Below are positions 1-8,069 of a DNA stretch of 33,167 nucleotides, piece after piece. Made by a program: the position numbers and the translations under genes. This DNA comes from JANOAR01 sp031411235 (GTDB lineage Bacteria; Verrucomicrobiota; Verrucomicrobiia; Verrucomicrobiales; Verrucomicrobiaceae), in NCBI GenBank assembly GCA_031411235.1, contig JANOAR010000229.1, positions 1 to 33,167 on the forward strand, in the 5' to 3' direction. The stretch's first letter is position 1. The number at the start of each line of letters is the position of its first letter. The notes beneath the pieces are model-generated. The model had not been told where the DNA came from, ran no database searches, and saw nothing but the letters and a program-made list of their open reading frames with translations.

Positions 1-1962
1 TGCGGAGCCTTGATCGGGCACTGCCGCTGGCGCAGCTTTGGCAGGCGCTGGCGCTTTATTTTCAGAAGCAGGAGCAAGCACAGGCTGTGGCGCAGAGGCC
101 ACAGGAAGATTTAGCCCGAGGTTATATTCGGGCTCTGGCACCGCTTGCAAAGAAGCATCCATGACCAACTCCAGCTTCACGGGCTGGCCGAGTAATTCTG
201 CGAGTGTGGCCAGTAAATATTTCTGGGTCGTCTCGCGCTGCAAGCTCTCGCGCGAGTGCGTCTCGGACATGGGGAAGCCCACTTTGACCACGCCTTTTGC
301 GAAGCCAAGCTGCGTACCACTCCGCACCCAGTGAGCGAGGAGCGGGCGCTGCATGCTCACCAACGGGATGATCGCAGCCCAGGCCTTGCTGCCATCCAAT
401 GCTGGCGCAGCGGACTTCGCAGGCTTGTCATTCCACGGCGGCGCATCTTCATCGCCAAGGGCAAACGCAGGAGCTGGGGTCGCCTCTCGACGAGGCACTG
501 GAGTGGCCACATCGCCGATTAGGTCGGATAGAGTTCGCGGTGCAACATACTGTATAGGCTCGCTGACCACGGGCTCTGGCGGATTCTCACGCATCCGTGT
601 GGCAGGTGGTTCAGGGACTTTCTCCACAGCGATAGACGCAGGTTGCGGAGCGGCAGCGGGCACTACCACAGCCACCGCTTTTGCCACGACTTCTTCACTC
701 TCTCTGGCCTTCGGAACTTCTGGAGCGCTAATGGTTACAACCTGCCGAGCAGTCACAGGAGTGCTCGGTGGCGCAGCGACGACGGTCGCACGCAGCTCTT
801 GCACGGCAGCAGCAGCCTCAGCCTGTGTGCCGCCCGCTTTATCAAGCGCTACAATGACATCGCTCAGACTCACCTCGCCCATGCTGGCCACCGCTTGGAT
901 GATACCCAGATCAAAATGCAGGCGCTTATTGCTCGCCCAGCGCATCCGTGCATCGACCTCGGCGAGGCCATCGACAATACGCAGCATCTGCTCGGTCGTG
1001 CCCATGGTCGCCTGTTGCGCCACCATCGCTGCGATCTCAGGAGAAAGGTCTTCCGAGATAGCCTCGGGGTCAGTCTGGTGAACCAGCAAAGTACGGAAGT
1101 GCTGGATCAGATCGCCGAGCATCCGAGCAACATCTTTGCCCGCCTCGCTCTGCTCATTGACCACATGCAGCGCACTCACCGTGTCGCGGCCCAGGATGCC
1201 CTGGGCGAGGTTGGCCACAGCTTCCTGCGGAGTGAAGCCGAAGACATCGAGCACATCGCTTTCGATGATCGTATTGCCACAGAAGGCAACAAGTTGATCC
1301 ATCATCGACTGGGCATCGCGCATCCCACCATCGGCACCTTTGGCAATGGCGTAGGCGGCTTTTTCCTCCAGCGCCACGCCTTCCAACTCAGCGATGTGGA
1401 GCAAATGATTGGCGATGGTGGTATCCGAGATACGGCGCAAATCGAAGCGCTGACAACGGCTGATGATGGTCGGCAGAATCTTGTTCGCCTCGGTAGTGGC
1501 GAAGATGAACTTCACATGCTCAGGCGGCTCTTCCAGGGTCTTCAGCAGCGCATTAAAAGCCGCCGTGGAGAGCATGTGGACTTCGTCGATATAGTAGATT
1601 TTGAAACGACTGTGCGCAGGTGCGAACTTCACGTTCTCGCGCAGCTCGCGCACTTGATCAACGCCATTGTTACTCGCGCCGTCGATCTCCACGACATCCA
1701 TACTGCGTCCTTCGGCGATCTCGATGCAAGCGATGCTGTTGGGATCGAAGTCCACCGTGGGGCCTTCGGGGCAATTTAGAGCCTTGGCAAAAATGCGCGC
1801 CGTCGATGTTTTGCCAGTGCCGCGTGGCCCGACAAAGAGGTAGGCATGGGCCAAGCGATTCTGCGCGATGGCGTTGCGCAAGGTGCGCACCACATGATCC
1901 TGCCCAAGCACATCGGCGAAGGTTTTAGGGCGATATTTTCTGGCAAAGACTTGGTAGCTCAC
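1..1962 (-). CDS. dnaX: DNA polymerase III subunit gamma/tau (partial, 3' end outside window)
   Basis: Clamp-loader ATPase of the replicative polymerase; it loads the beta clamp and, through tau, links the polymerases to the helicase. I read 654 codons from a GTG at 1962 (starts MSYQVFARKYRPKTFADVLG, the classic DnaX start) to the window edge with no stop. Visible motifs are Walker A GPRGTGKTS near residue 45, Walker B YYIDEVHM, the TLEEPPEHVKF segment, and sensor 1 FIFATTEANK followed by the SRC motif. After about residue 370 it becomes an Ala/Pro/Glu-rich linker typical of tau, then a more conserved C-terminal part. AGGA lies just upstream of the GTG. Oddity: of the four zinc-binding cysteines of the E. 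coli module (64, 73, 76, 79), only Cys64 and Cys79 are present. It diverges from nadA across 140 bp. Whether a programmed frameshift makes a short gamma form was not established. Confidence 0.95.
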   Translation of the reverse strand, partial: MSYQVFARKYRPKTFADVLGQDHVVRTLRNAIAQNRLAHAYLFVGPRGTGKTSTARIFAKALNCPEGPTVDFDPNSIACIEIAEGRSMDVVEIDGASNNGVDQVRELRENVKFAPAHSRFKIYYIDEVHMLSTAAFNALLKTLEEPPEHVKFIFATTEANKILPTIISRCQRFDLRRISDTTIANHLLHIAELEGVALEEKAAYAIAKGADGGMRDAQSMMDQLVAFCGNTIIESDVLDVFGFTPQEAVANLAQGILGRDTVSALHVVNEQSEAGKDVARMLGDLIQHFRTLLVHQTDPEAISEDLSPEIAAMVAQQATMGTTEQMLRIVDGLAEVDARMRWASNKRLHFDLGIIQAVASMGEVSLSDVIVALDKAGGTQAEAAAAVQELRATVVAAPPSTPVTARQVVTISAPEVPKARESEEVVAKAVAVVVPAAAPQPASIAVEKVPEPPATRMRENPPEPVVSEPIQYVAPRTLSDLIGDVATPVPRREATPAPAFALGDEDAPPWNDKPAKSAAPALDGSKAWAAIIPLVSMQRPLLAHWVRSGTQLGFAKGVVKVGFPMSETHSRESLQRETTQKYLLATLAELLGQPVKLELVMDASLQAVPEPEYNLGLNLPVASAPQPVLAPASENKAPAPAKAAPAAVPDQGSA

Positions 1963-2102
1963 GAGCGCATCCTAAACACCGATGGCGAGGTGGAGCGAAT
2001 GGATTTTTCACCCGCCCTTATTCCATATTTTACGGTGCGTCGAGAGATGCCCTTCACGCGGCTTGCGTCGCCTGCCTTGCCGCGTAACGATGCCGCCCTA
2101 CC

Positions 2103-3044
2103 ATGCCTGCCGTCCACGCCCCCGACCTTCGCCAAGACATCCTGCGCCTGAAGCGCGAACGCAACGCTGTGATCCTCGCGCACAATTACCAATCGCGCGA
2201 GATTCAAGAAATCGCCGACTACGTGGGCGACTCCCTCGGCTTGGCCTATCACGCCAAGGAAACGACAGCCGATGTCATCGCCTTTTGCGGCGTCCACTTC
2301 ATGGCAGAGACGGCGAAAATCGTGAACCCCGAAAAAATCGTGGTGCTGCCCGATGCCAATGCAGGCTGCTCGCTGGAGCAGAGCTGCCCTGGGCCACAGC
2401 TTGAGGCTTTTCTCAACGCTATTGCCGACAAGCACTACTACGTCATCGCCTACATAAACTGTAGCGCCCTTTTGAAGGCGCTCAGCGACTGCATCTGCAC
2501 CAGTGGCAATGCGGTAAAAATCGTCAACGCAGCGCCAGCCAATAGGCCCATTCTTTTCGTGCCCGATCAAAATCTCGGCGCATGGGTGATGGAGCAGACG
2601 GGCCGTAAAATGGATCTGTGGAAGGGCGCGTGTTACGTGCATGTGGAGTTCACCCGCGACAGCATCAACAAAATCAAAGCCGAGCATCCGCAAGCCAAAG
2701 TCGTGGCACACCCCGAGTGTACCTACGCCGTGCGAATGCTCGCTGATGAGGTGTGCTCGACCGAGAAAATGGTGAGCTACTGCAAAGCCTCAACAGCGGA
2801 CACCTTCATCATCGTCACGGAGTCGGGCATGTTGCACCGCCTAGAGCGCGAGGTGCCCAGCAAGCGCTTCATCGCTGGCCCCACGGGCCATTGCTTGTGC
2901 GCCGACTGCCGCTACATGAAGCTGAATACGCTACAAAAACTGCACGATTGCCTCGAAACACTATCGCCACAGGTGACCATGCCCGAAGCCATTCGCCAGC
3001 GCGCGGAGAAACCGATTCAGCGAATGCTGGAGCTAAGCCGGTAA
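2103..3044 (+). CDS. nadA: Quinolinate synthase NadA
   Basis: Cytoplasmic [4Fe-4S] enzyme that condenses iminoaspartate with dihydroxyacetone phosphate to quinolinate, the second step of de novo NAD synthesis. The 313-residue product has the family landmarks AHNYQ (26-30), GDSLGLA (42-48), FCGVHFMAETAKI (61-73), LPDANAGCSLEQSCP (82-96), CTSGNAVKIV (132-141), HPEC (203-206) and CADCRYMK (266-273). By alignment from memory to E. coli NadA, the cluster ligands are Cys89, Cys177 (in KGACYVH) and Cys269. It is the short form of about 310 residues. ATG 2103 is the first start giving the usual N-terminus; the ribosome binding site is weak. No nadB or nadC neighbour is visible, so it appears to stand alone, diverging from dnaX. 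Confidence 0.96.
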   Translation: MPAVHAPDLRQDILRLKRERNAVILAHNYQSREIQEIADYVGDSLGLAYHAKETTADVIAFCGVHFMAETAKIVNPEKIVVLPDANAGCSLEQSCPGPQLEAFLNAIADKHYYVIAYINCSALLKALSDCICTSGNAVKIVNAAPANRPILFVPDQNLGAWVMEQTGRKMDLWKGACYVHVEFTRDSINKIKAEHPQAKVVAHPECTYAVRMLADEVCSTEKMVSYCKASTADTFIIVTESGMLHRLEREVPSKRFIAGPTGHCLCADCRYMKLNTLQKLHDCLETLSPQVTMPEAIRQRAEKPIQRMLELSR

Positions 3045-3049
3045 CAACG

Positions 3050-3093
3050 GCAAGCGTTGCGACTCAGCAACAGGAACACTTGCGGCGTTTTTT
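3050..3093 (+). terminator. Possible intrinsic terminator after nadA
   Basis: Six bases after the nadA stop, nested complementary pairs can fold (GCAAG 3050-3054 with CTTGC 3079-3083; GTTGC 3056-3060 with GCAAC 3067-3071). GGCG and a run of six T (3088-3093) follow, with more T-rich sequence behind. The hairpin is imperfect with an internal bulge, so this is only moderately convincing. Confidence 0.4.
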
Positions 3094-3144
3094 CAATTTT
3101 TGGGCTCGTGAACCGAGTGCCCAGGTTACACCGTGAACAGCATA

Positions 3145-3179
3145 AATATCAGATATTGATGAACCTCGGTGGCACCGAG
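3145..3179. promoter_or_regulatory. Two adjacent palindromes upstream of acyl-CoA dehydrogenase
   Basis: Two perfect odd-length inverted repeats lie side by side: AATATCAGATATT (3145-3157) and CTCGGTGGCACCGAG (3165-3179). They end 28 bp before the preferred ATG of the acyl-CoA dehydrogenase. Such sites often bind dimeric repressors, and fatty-acid genes are commonly controlled by TetR- or GntR-family proteins. No regulator gene is adjacent, so the operator role is inference. Confidence 0.35.
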
Positions 3180-3207
3180 ACTGACTAACTCAGCAATACT
3201 CGATGCT

Positions 3208-5055
3208 ATGAAACTAGAGCCCACGGTTCATTCGATCATCGACACCTCAAAGATGTCGGCTGGCCAGCGAGCGGCGCTGGAAATGACAGAGGCTGCTCGT
3301 GATGAGCGGCGCAATACGGGCTTCGCAGCCTCGCTCTTTTTTGGCGAACCTGACTTTGCGAAGTTGCTCCCCTTCCCCAAACAAAGCCTGGAGGACAAAG
3401 ACCAGGGCGATGCCTTCCTCTTGCGACTGCAACGCGTCCTCGATGAACACGCCGATCCCGATGCCATCGACCGCGAGGGCGAGATACCCGATGCCTTGCT
3501 CGACGCCCTTGCTCGCATCGGTGCCTTTGGGATCAAGATACCCGTCAAATATGGTGGCCTGGGCCTATCGCAAACGAACTACTCACGCGCCGCAATGAAG
3601 CTCGGCGGAATCTGTGGCAACCTCACTGCCATGATTTCGGCGCACCAATCCATCGGTGTGCCTCAGCCCCTGCTTGCCTTTGGCACCGAGGAACAAAAAC
3701 AAATGTTCCTGCCGCGTTGCGCACGCGGTGAGATTTCTGCCTTTGCTCTCACTGAAGCCAATGTCGGCAGCGATCCCGCTCGCATGACCACCACAGCCGT
3801 GCCAGCCCCCGATGGCGAGCATTTCATCCTCAATGGCGAAAAACTCTGGTGTACCAACGGCACACGCGCCGCCCTCATCGTCGTGATGGCCAAGACTCCC
3901 ACAGCTAAGAATCCTAACGCGACGACCACTTTCATCGTAGAAAACGACAGACCTGGGGTCGAAGTCGTGCGCCGCTGCCACTTCATGGGCCTACGCGCAC
4001 TCTACAATGGAGTGCTGCGTTTCACCGACGTGATGGTGCCTCGCAGCCACATCATTGGCGGCGAAGGCAAGGGATTAAAAGTCGCCCTGACGACTCTAAA
4101 CACAGGCCGTATCACGCTGCCTGCCGCCTGTGCAGGCCTCGCCAAGCGTTGTCTTGAAATCAGCCTACGCTGGGCCAAGGGACGTGTGCAGTGGGGCCAA
4201 GCCATCGGCAAACATGGTGCCATCGCCGACAAACTCGCCCGCATGGCCGCGCACAGCTTTGCCATGGAATCACTGGTGTACTACATCTCTGCCCAGGTTG
4301 ATAAAGACAAACAAGCCGATGTGCGGCTAGAAGCCGCCATCGGCAAGCTATGGGGCACCGAGCGGGCCTGGGAAATGATCGACGACACCATGCAAATGCG
4401 CGGTGGTCGTGGCTTTGAAACCGCCGCCTCACTCGAAGCCCGAGGCGAACGCCCGGAACCCGTGGAGAGACTCTTCCGCGACTCGCGCATCAACACGGTC
4501 TTTGAAGGCAGCAGCGAAATCATGCGCCTTTTCATCGCCCGCGAAGCGCTAGACCCTCATCTCAAAATCGGAGCCGATGCCGTCAATGCCTCACTACCCG
4601 CCAAGCAACGAGTCAAAGCCGCGCTTCATGCCGCCAAGTTTTATCTGGTGTGGCTCCCCGTGAAATTTGTGCCCCGCAACATCAAGGGAGCCAGCGACCT
4701 GCATCCCGACCTCGCCAACGAGATGCTGAGTGTCGAGCGCCTGAGCCGGAAGCTGGCTCGCAGGCTTTTTTTCACAATGGCCATCAACGGCCCCGCACTG
4801 GAGAAAAAACAGGTGCTCTTGGGCCGCTTCGTGGACATTGGAGCTGAGCTATTTGTGCTCGCCACCACCATCGCCTACGCGCAAAGCAAAATCACCGAGG
4901 CGGATATGCCAAGCGCTCAAGTCGAGCACACGCTCGCGCTGGTGAGATACTTCGGCGAGCTAACACGGCAAAAGGTTGGCGAGCTATTCCGCAGCATCGC
5001 AAGTAATGCGGATAGCGAAGGTTACGCATTAGCAAAAGCGATGGTGGAAACGTAA
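3208..5055 (+). CDS. Acyl-CoA dehydrogenase, long form with C-terminal extension
   Basis: FAD-dependent enzyme of the first step of beta-oxidation, making trans-2-enoyl-CoA. At 615 residues it is much longer than the usual 380-400 and resembles the VLCAD/ACAD9 layout, with an N-terminal leader, a standard ACAD core and a helical C-terminal domain of about 150 residues. Core landmarks are ALTEANVGSDPA (FAD/substrate signature), EKLWCTNGT, GRITLPAACAG, MQMRGGRGFE and FEGSSEIMR, whose Glu (about residue 433) matches the catalytic base. I prefer ATG 3208; an in-frame GTG at 3169 would add 13 residues but would overlap the palindrome at 3165-3179. No clear ribosome binding site is seen for either start. 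No electron-transfer flavoprotein or thiolase genes adjoin it. Substrate chain length cannot be told from sequence alone. Confidence 0.92.
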   Translation: MKLEPTVHSIIDTSKMSAGQRAALEMTEAARDERRNTGFAASLFFGEPDFAKLLPFPKQSLEDKDQGDAFLLRLQRVLDEHADPDAIDREGEIPDALLDALARIGAFGIKIPVKYGGLGLSQTNYSRAAMKLGGICGNLTAMISAHQSIGVPQPLLAFGTEEQKQMFLPRCARGEISAFALTEANVGSDPARMTTTAVPAPDGEHFILNGEKLWCTNGTRAALIVVMAKTPTAKNPNATTTFIVENDRPGVEVVRRCHFMGLRALYNGVLRFTDVMVPRSHIIGGEGKGLKVALTTLNTGRITLPAACAGLAKRCLEISLRWAKGRVQWGQAIGKHGAIADKLARMAAHSFAMESLVYYISAQVDKDKQADVRLEAAIGKLWGTERAWEMIDDTMQMRGGRGFETAASLEARGERPEPVERLFRDSRINTVFEGSSEIMRLFIAREALDPHLKIGADAVNASLPAKQRVKAALHAAKFYLVWLPVKFVPRNIKGASDLHPDLANEMLSVERLSRKLARRLFFTMAINGPALEKKQVLLGRFVDIGAELFVLATTIAYAQSKITEADMPSAQVEHTLALVRYFGELTRQKVGELFRSIASNADSEGYALAKAMVET

Positions 5056-5062
5056 TTGGCGA

Positions 5063-5425
5063 CTAAAATGGCTGGGAAAACAACAGCGCTTCGCTGAGTT
5101 CACGATGGCCAATAGTCACCTGGTCTGACTGGAAGTATTTGAGAACGACATGGCGAAAATGCGACTCACGGTTCTGCATTTTTGTTAGCTCAGTATCAAC
5201 GACTACCGCTGCCCGGCGCAGATGTACGTCGGCCTCATAGAACTGTGTGCAAGCAGCATACAGAATGGCTAAATTGAAATGCGCATCTGCCGATTCCTGC
5301 AAGCCAAGCAGGCTCGACTCGCCCAACACACGCAAGGTAGTACGGTAGGCGCGAATCGCATCATTGGGGCGGTTATTTTGCGCATGGATAAAACCCAACA
5401 TGTTCCATAGCGCCGCATGGTTCAC
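5063..5425 (-). pseudogene. C-terminal part of TPR-repeat protein, downstream of in-frame TAG
   Basis: This 120-codon stretch is in the same frame as the TPR gene ending at 5429, separated from it only by the TAG stop (5429-5431) and one GGA codon. Its first codon here would be GTG 5425. It contains a good TPR helix pair starting around AALWNMLGFIHAQ with NDAIRAYRTTL, then a second repeat-like unit (ADAHFNLAILYAACTQFYEA). It therefore reads as the tail of the upstream protein rather than an independent gene. Independent re-initiation at the GTG is possible, since a GGAGTG context exists, but it would make a tiny two-repeat protein. The gene ends 7 bp from the convergent acyl-CoA dehydrogenase. 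Confidence 0.6.
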
Positions 5426-5428
5426 TCC

Positions 5429-6124
5429 CTAGCCACCAATGATCTCCCACATCTCCAGCGCGGTACGGCAGATAGATTCAGCAGTGAGGAAGTCACCCAG
5501 TTTGATCAGTGAGCTTGCTGCACACACTTTAGCTTCCAATTTGCGCCTAGAGGGACTGATCGAGTTTTTCTCCAACTCCTGCTGCACCATCAGAAAAGAT
5601 TGCGCGGCTGCCGCATGATCCAGCATATCGGCAGAGGCGAGGCCACGCCCCATCAAGGACGCAGCAAGCTGAAGGCACTCCACCTCGGGCGGCAGATGCG
5701 CTAAGGCTAAGTCAAACATATTTACCGCTTCGATAGATTTGGCGCTGTTACGGTAGAGCAATCCCAACTGGTGAAAAAGCGGCGCAAGGAAAGGAGAAAG
5801 TGGCGGGATTTTTGCACTCTGCCTTTCAATATAATTGACCGCCGAAATAAGCTGATTCTCAGCCTGATCAAGGCAGTTCAAATGCATGAGAAGGGATGCC
5901 AGTGAGCACACCACTTGGCAACGGCAAGCCAGCCCATCATGGCTCATCTCATCGTCTATGATGAGCGTCAACGCACGCTTATAAAGGCACTCAGCCTCAG
6001 CAAAATTAGCCACAGATAGGGCTTCAGTGGCTTCCGCACACAATGACTTAAAGCCCGGCATCCAATCGGGAATGGAAGTCGCCTGTCTCTTTTTAACTGT
6101 GAATAAGTCTGTGAAGAACCCCAA
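5429..6124 (-). CDS. TPR-repeat protein (N-terminal part; interrupted by in-frame amber stop)
   Basis: A 231-residue helical-repeat protein, probably a cytoplasmic scaffold for protein-protein contacts; no enzyme motif and no signal peptide. It starts MGFFTDLF from TTG 6124, with AGGAG about 8 nt upstream, and has TPR-like pairs such as ALSVANFAEAECLYKRAL (about 32-50), LNCLDQAENQLISAVNYIE, FHQLGLLYRNSAKSIEAVNM and LIKLGDFLTAESICRTALEM. The frame hits TAG at 5429-5431 and continues as TPR sequence to 5063, so the intact ancestor was probably about 350 residues. The stop may be a nonsense mutation, a sequencing error or strain variation. Immediately upstream lies another ORF with a better ribosome site (ATG 6315), hinting that the N-terminus may also be frameshifted. 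Confidence 0.6.
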   Translation of the reverse strand: MGFFTDLFTVKKRQATSIPDWMPGFKSLCAEATEALSVANFAEAECLYKRALTLIIDDEMSHDGLACRCQVVCSLASLLMHLNCLDQAENQLISAVNYIERQSAKIPPLSPFLAPLFHQLGLLYRNSAKSIEAVNMFDLALAHLPPEVECLQLAASLMGRGLASADMLDHAAAAQSFLMVQQELEKNSISPSRRKLEAKVCAASSLIKLGDFLTAESICRTALEMWEIIGG

Positions 6125-6315
6125 CTCGCATGCTCCTGAGTCTGGGACGCGGCGAGACCTTCAGCCGTTCCTCTGCCCTTGCCTCCGTATGATCGGGTTT
6201 GCCTATTCCAGTCCAATGGCCAGCTCGAGTTACTTTCCGCATCCCCGATTTGATCATTGGGTAAATTTATTACCTCACCTGAAGCCTTGGCTGTCTTGCC
6301 GCCTAATTCTATCAT
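5968..6315 (-). other. Leader ORF with strong ribosome site, upstream of and overlapping the TPR gene
   Basis: From ATG 6315 a 115-codon frame opens behind an excellent AAGGAG spaced 7 nt from the start. Its first 35 or so residues (MIELGGKTAKASGE onward) are polar and could be a natural N-terminus; the rest overlaps the TPR gene out of frame. The better translation signal here suggests either that the TPR gene originally began at 6315 and suffered a frameshift before 6124, or that this is a short leader peptide. I do not recognise the sequence. Confidence 0.3.
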
Positions 6316-6547
6316 ACCTTGTCTCCTTAAATTTTCGTGAATGGAGACTTAAAGCCCGATGAAATACTGACAATATAAAGTAGCAAAAAAGTGAAAACCG
6401 AACTGTTCAAAAGAGCGGTGTTCACTCCCGAGACATGGTAAATATGCCGGAGTTTTGCAAACACCTCCATCTTGATTCCAATGGAATAAACGACAGGTTC
6501 ACGGCGTCTGACACTTGCTAATCCTCAACCCACAACCCTATAAAAAC
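6316..6547. other. AT-rich divergent intergenic region
   Basis: About 230 bp between the divergent TPR and thioredoxin-like genes, visibly richer in A+T than its surroundings and presumably holding promoters for both. It contains one perfect palindrome, ATTCCAATGGAAT (6475-6487), about 60 bp ahead of the thioredoxin-like start. No ORF with coding character is seen. Confidence 0.4.
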
Positions 6548-6976
6548 ATGAAGAAGTTATTTCTCACCCTCGTCGCCGCTGCGCTTGCGCTGCCAATACT
6601 CGCTGGAGACTTCCCCAAGGGCAGTCCTAAATTTGAGCACAGCCTCAAGTCCGCAACCGCTGCTGCTGCTAAAAGCGGCAAACCCATTGTCGTCGTCTTC
6701 TCAGCCAGCTGGTGTGGCCCATGCCAAGTGATGAAAAAGGATGTGTATCCGAGCGCCGATGTCGCTGCATTGCACGATAAATTTGAATGGGCCTACCTGG
6801 ATGTTGATGAAGAAAAAAATGAGAAGGCCAGCAAGGAGTTCGGAGTATCGGGCATTCCCCACATTCAGTTCCTCGACAAGGCAGGAAAGTCCCTCGGCAA
6901 TCAAGTAGGCAGTACCTCACCTGGTGACTTCGCCTCCACGCTGAAGTCCATTCTGAAGAAAGCTGGCAGTTCCTAG
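6548..6976 (+). CDS. Secreted thioredoxin-like protein
   Basis: A 142-residue thiol-disulfide oxidoreductase expected in the periplasm. From ATG 6548 there is a clear signal peptide (MKKLFLTLVAAALALPILAG, cleavage near residue 20), then a thioredoxin fold with the active site SASWCGPCQVMK (about 55-66), the following helix, a YLDVDEEKN strand and the cis-proline SGIPHIQF. It resembles the thioredoxin_7/DsbD-gamma style of small periplasmic reductases more than cytoplasmic TrxA. An in-frame TTG at 6515 would only add residues ahead of the signal peptide. It is monocistronic: a strong terminator follows 34 bp after the stop. Its partner is unknown. Confidence 0.88.
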   Translation: MKKLFLTLVAAALALPILAGDFPKGSPKFEHSLKSATAAAAKSGKPIVVVFSASWCGPCQVMKKDVYPSADVAALHDKFEWAYLDVDEEKNEKASKEFGVSGIPHIQFLDKAGKSLGNQVGSTSPGDFASTLKSILKKAGSS

Positions 6977-7010
6977 TTTTTCATCGCCTTCGTTTCATCG
7001 AAGTCGCTCT

Positions 7011-7048
7011 GAGCGCTGCTCCCTGCAAAGGGGACAGCGCTCTTTTTT
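7011..7048 (+). terminator. Strong intrinsic terminator
   Basis: An inverted repeat of about 13 bp (outer arm GAGCGCTG 7011-7018 pairing with CAGCGCTC 7035-7042, with CTCCC facing GGGG inside) has a loop around TGCAAA and is followed directly by TTTTTT (7043-7048). It terminates the thioredoxin-like gene and may also act on the convergent hisA-type gene, which stops at 7058. Confidence 0.85.
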
Positions 7049-7057
7049 GTCTGCGCT

Positions 7058-7834
7058 TCAGCGCCTGTTGAAAGCGACACAGTCCGAGTAGCACACCGAC
7101 GCCCCGCCAAACAAATCCAGTGCGCTGCCGATGGTTACATCAATTCGCCCAGCACTGGCTTGATCCACCAACCGTAGATCATCAAGGCTACGCGCACCGC
7201 CAGCATAGGTGATGGGCCGTTTGCCCCAGTCACCCAAATAACGCACCAAGGGCTCGTCGATGCCCTCACATTTGCCCTCCACATCGACCGCATGGATGAG
7301 GAACTCAGCGCAATGCGCAGCGAGGAAATCCAGCGTCGCATGATCCACGGCCAAGTCAGTTGCAGTCTGCCAGCGATTCATCGCTACAATCCAGGCGAAC
7401 TCGGTGCCTCGGGCGACAGCTCGGCAACTCAGGTCGAGCACCAGCTTTTCTCTACCTGTCTCGGCCACCAGTCTGGCTAGGCGCTCCTCGCGAAAATGAC
7501 CGTCGGCATCGAAACAATAGCTGGTCACGATCACATGACTGGCCCCTGCGGCGAGGTAGCTGGCGGCATTATCCGGCGTCACGCCACCGCCTAATTGCAG
7601 ACCACCGGGATACGCCGCCAGAGCCGAGAGAGCAGCCGCTTCATTCCCCTGCCCCAGTTTGATCACATGCCCCCCCATGAGCGCATCGCGAGCGTACAAC
7701 TGCGCGTAATAGGCGGCGTCATGCTCGCTGACAAAGTTCTCACGAGGAGCCTCGCCCGTGGCAACTAATGTGCTACCGACTATCTGCTTCACACGTCCAT
7801 CGTGAAGGTCTATGCAGGGTCGAAAACGAGTCAT
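7058..7834 (-). CDS. hisA: Eukaryotic-type HisA, ProFAR isomerase (HIS6-like)
   Basis: Converts ProFAR to PRFAR, the fourth step of histidine synthesis, as a TIM barrel. The 258-residue product matches the eukaryotic HIS6 subgroup, not ordinary bacterial HisA: landmarks are PCIDLHDGRVKQIVG, NFVSEHDAAYYAQLY, GGHVIKLG, QLGGGV, HVIVTSYCF, LVLDLSCR, WIVAMNRWQT, FLIHAVDVEG, ITYAGGARSLDDL and VTIGSALDLFGG, nearly all of which I recall from the yeast protein. The catalytic pair would be the Asp in CIDLHDG and the Asp in HAVDVEG. I chose ATG 7834 because its N-terminus (MTRFRPCIDLH) fits the family length of about 260; upstream in-frame starts (7855, 7930) would add unrelated sequence. No other his gene is nearby. 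Confidence 0.93.
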   Translation of the reverse strand: MTRFRPCIDLHDGRVKQIVGSTLVATGEAPRENFVSEHDAAYYAQLYARDALMGGHVIKLGQGNEAAALSALAAYPGGLQLGGGVTPDNAASYLAAGASHVIVTSYCFDADGHFREERLARLVAETGREKLVLDLSCRAVARGTEFAWIVAMNRWQTATDLAVDHATLDFLAAHCAEFLIHAVDVEGKCEGIDEPLVRYLGDWGKRPITYAGGARSLDDLRLVDQASAGRIDVTIGSALDLFGGASVCYSDCVAFNRR

Positions 7835-8069
7835 TGGGGGAGAAGTATGAGCCATGAGATAGTCGCAAGAGGCGCAAGCGGTAAGCCAGCAACGGAGCGC
7901 AGCCTTCAAGAAAAATACGCAGCTAGGCAACTGCTATTCACAGATCACTTCTGCGCCGACTGCCACAATCTATGCCCCCACTCGTTATTCCAGGCTTTTC
8001 CATCGCTCAGCCTTGCTTACGCGAGGCTTCACGCCAAAGTTTATACGAGCCCCAAGGGGACATGATGGC

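Noticed and set aside
643..1779. 378-codon plus-strand ORF
   Set aside because: It is antisense to dnaX, which is read confidently on the other strand.
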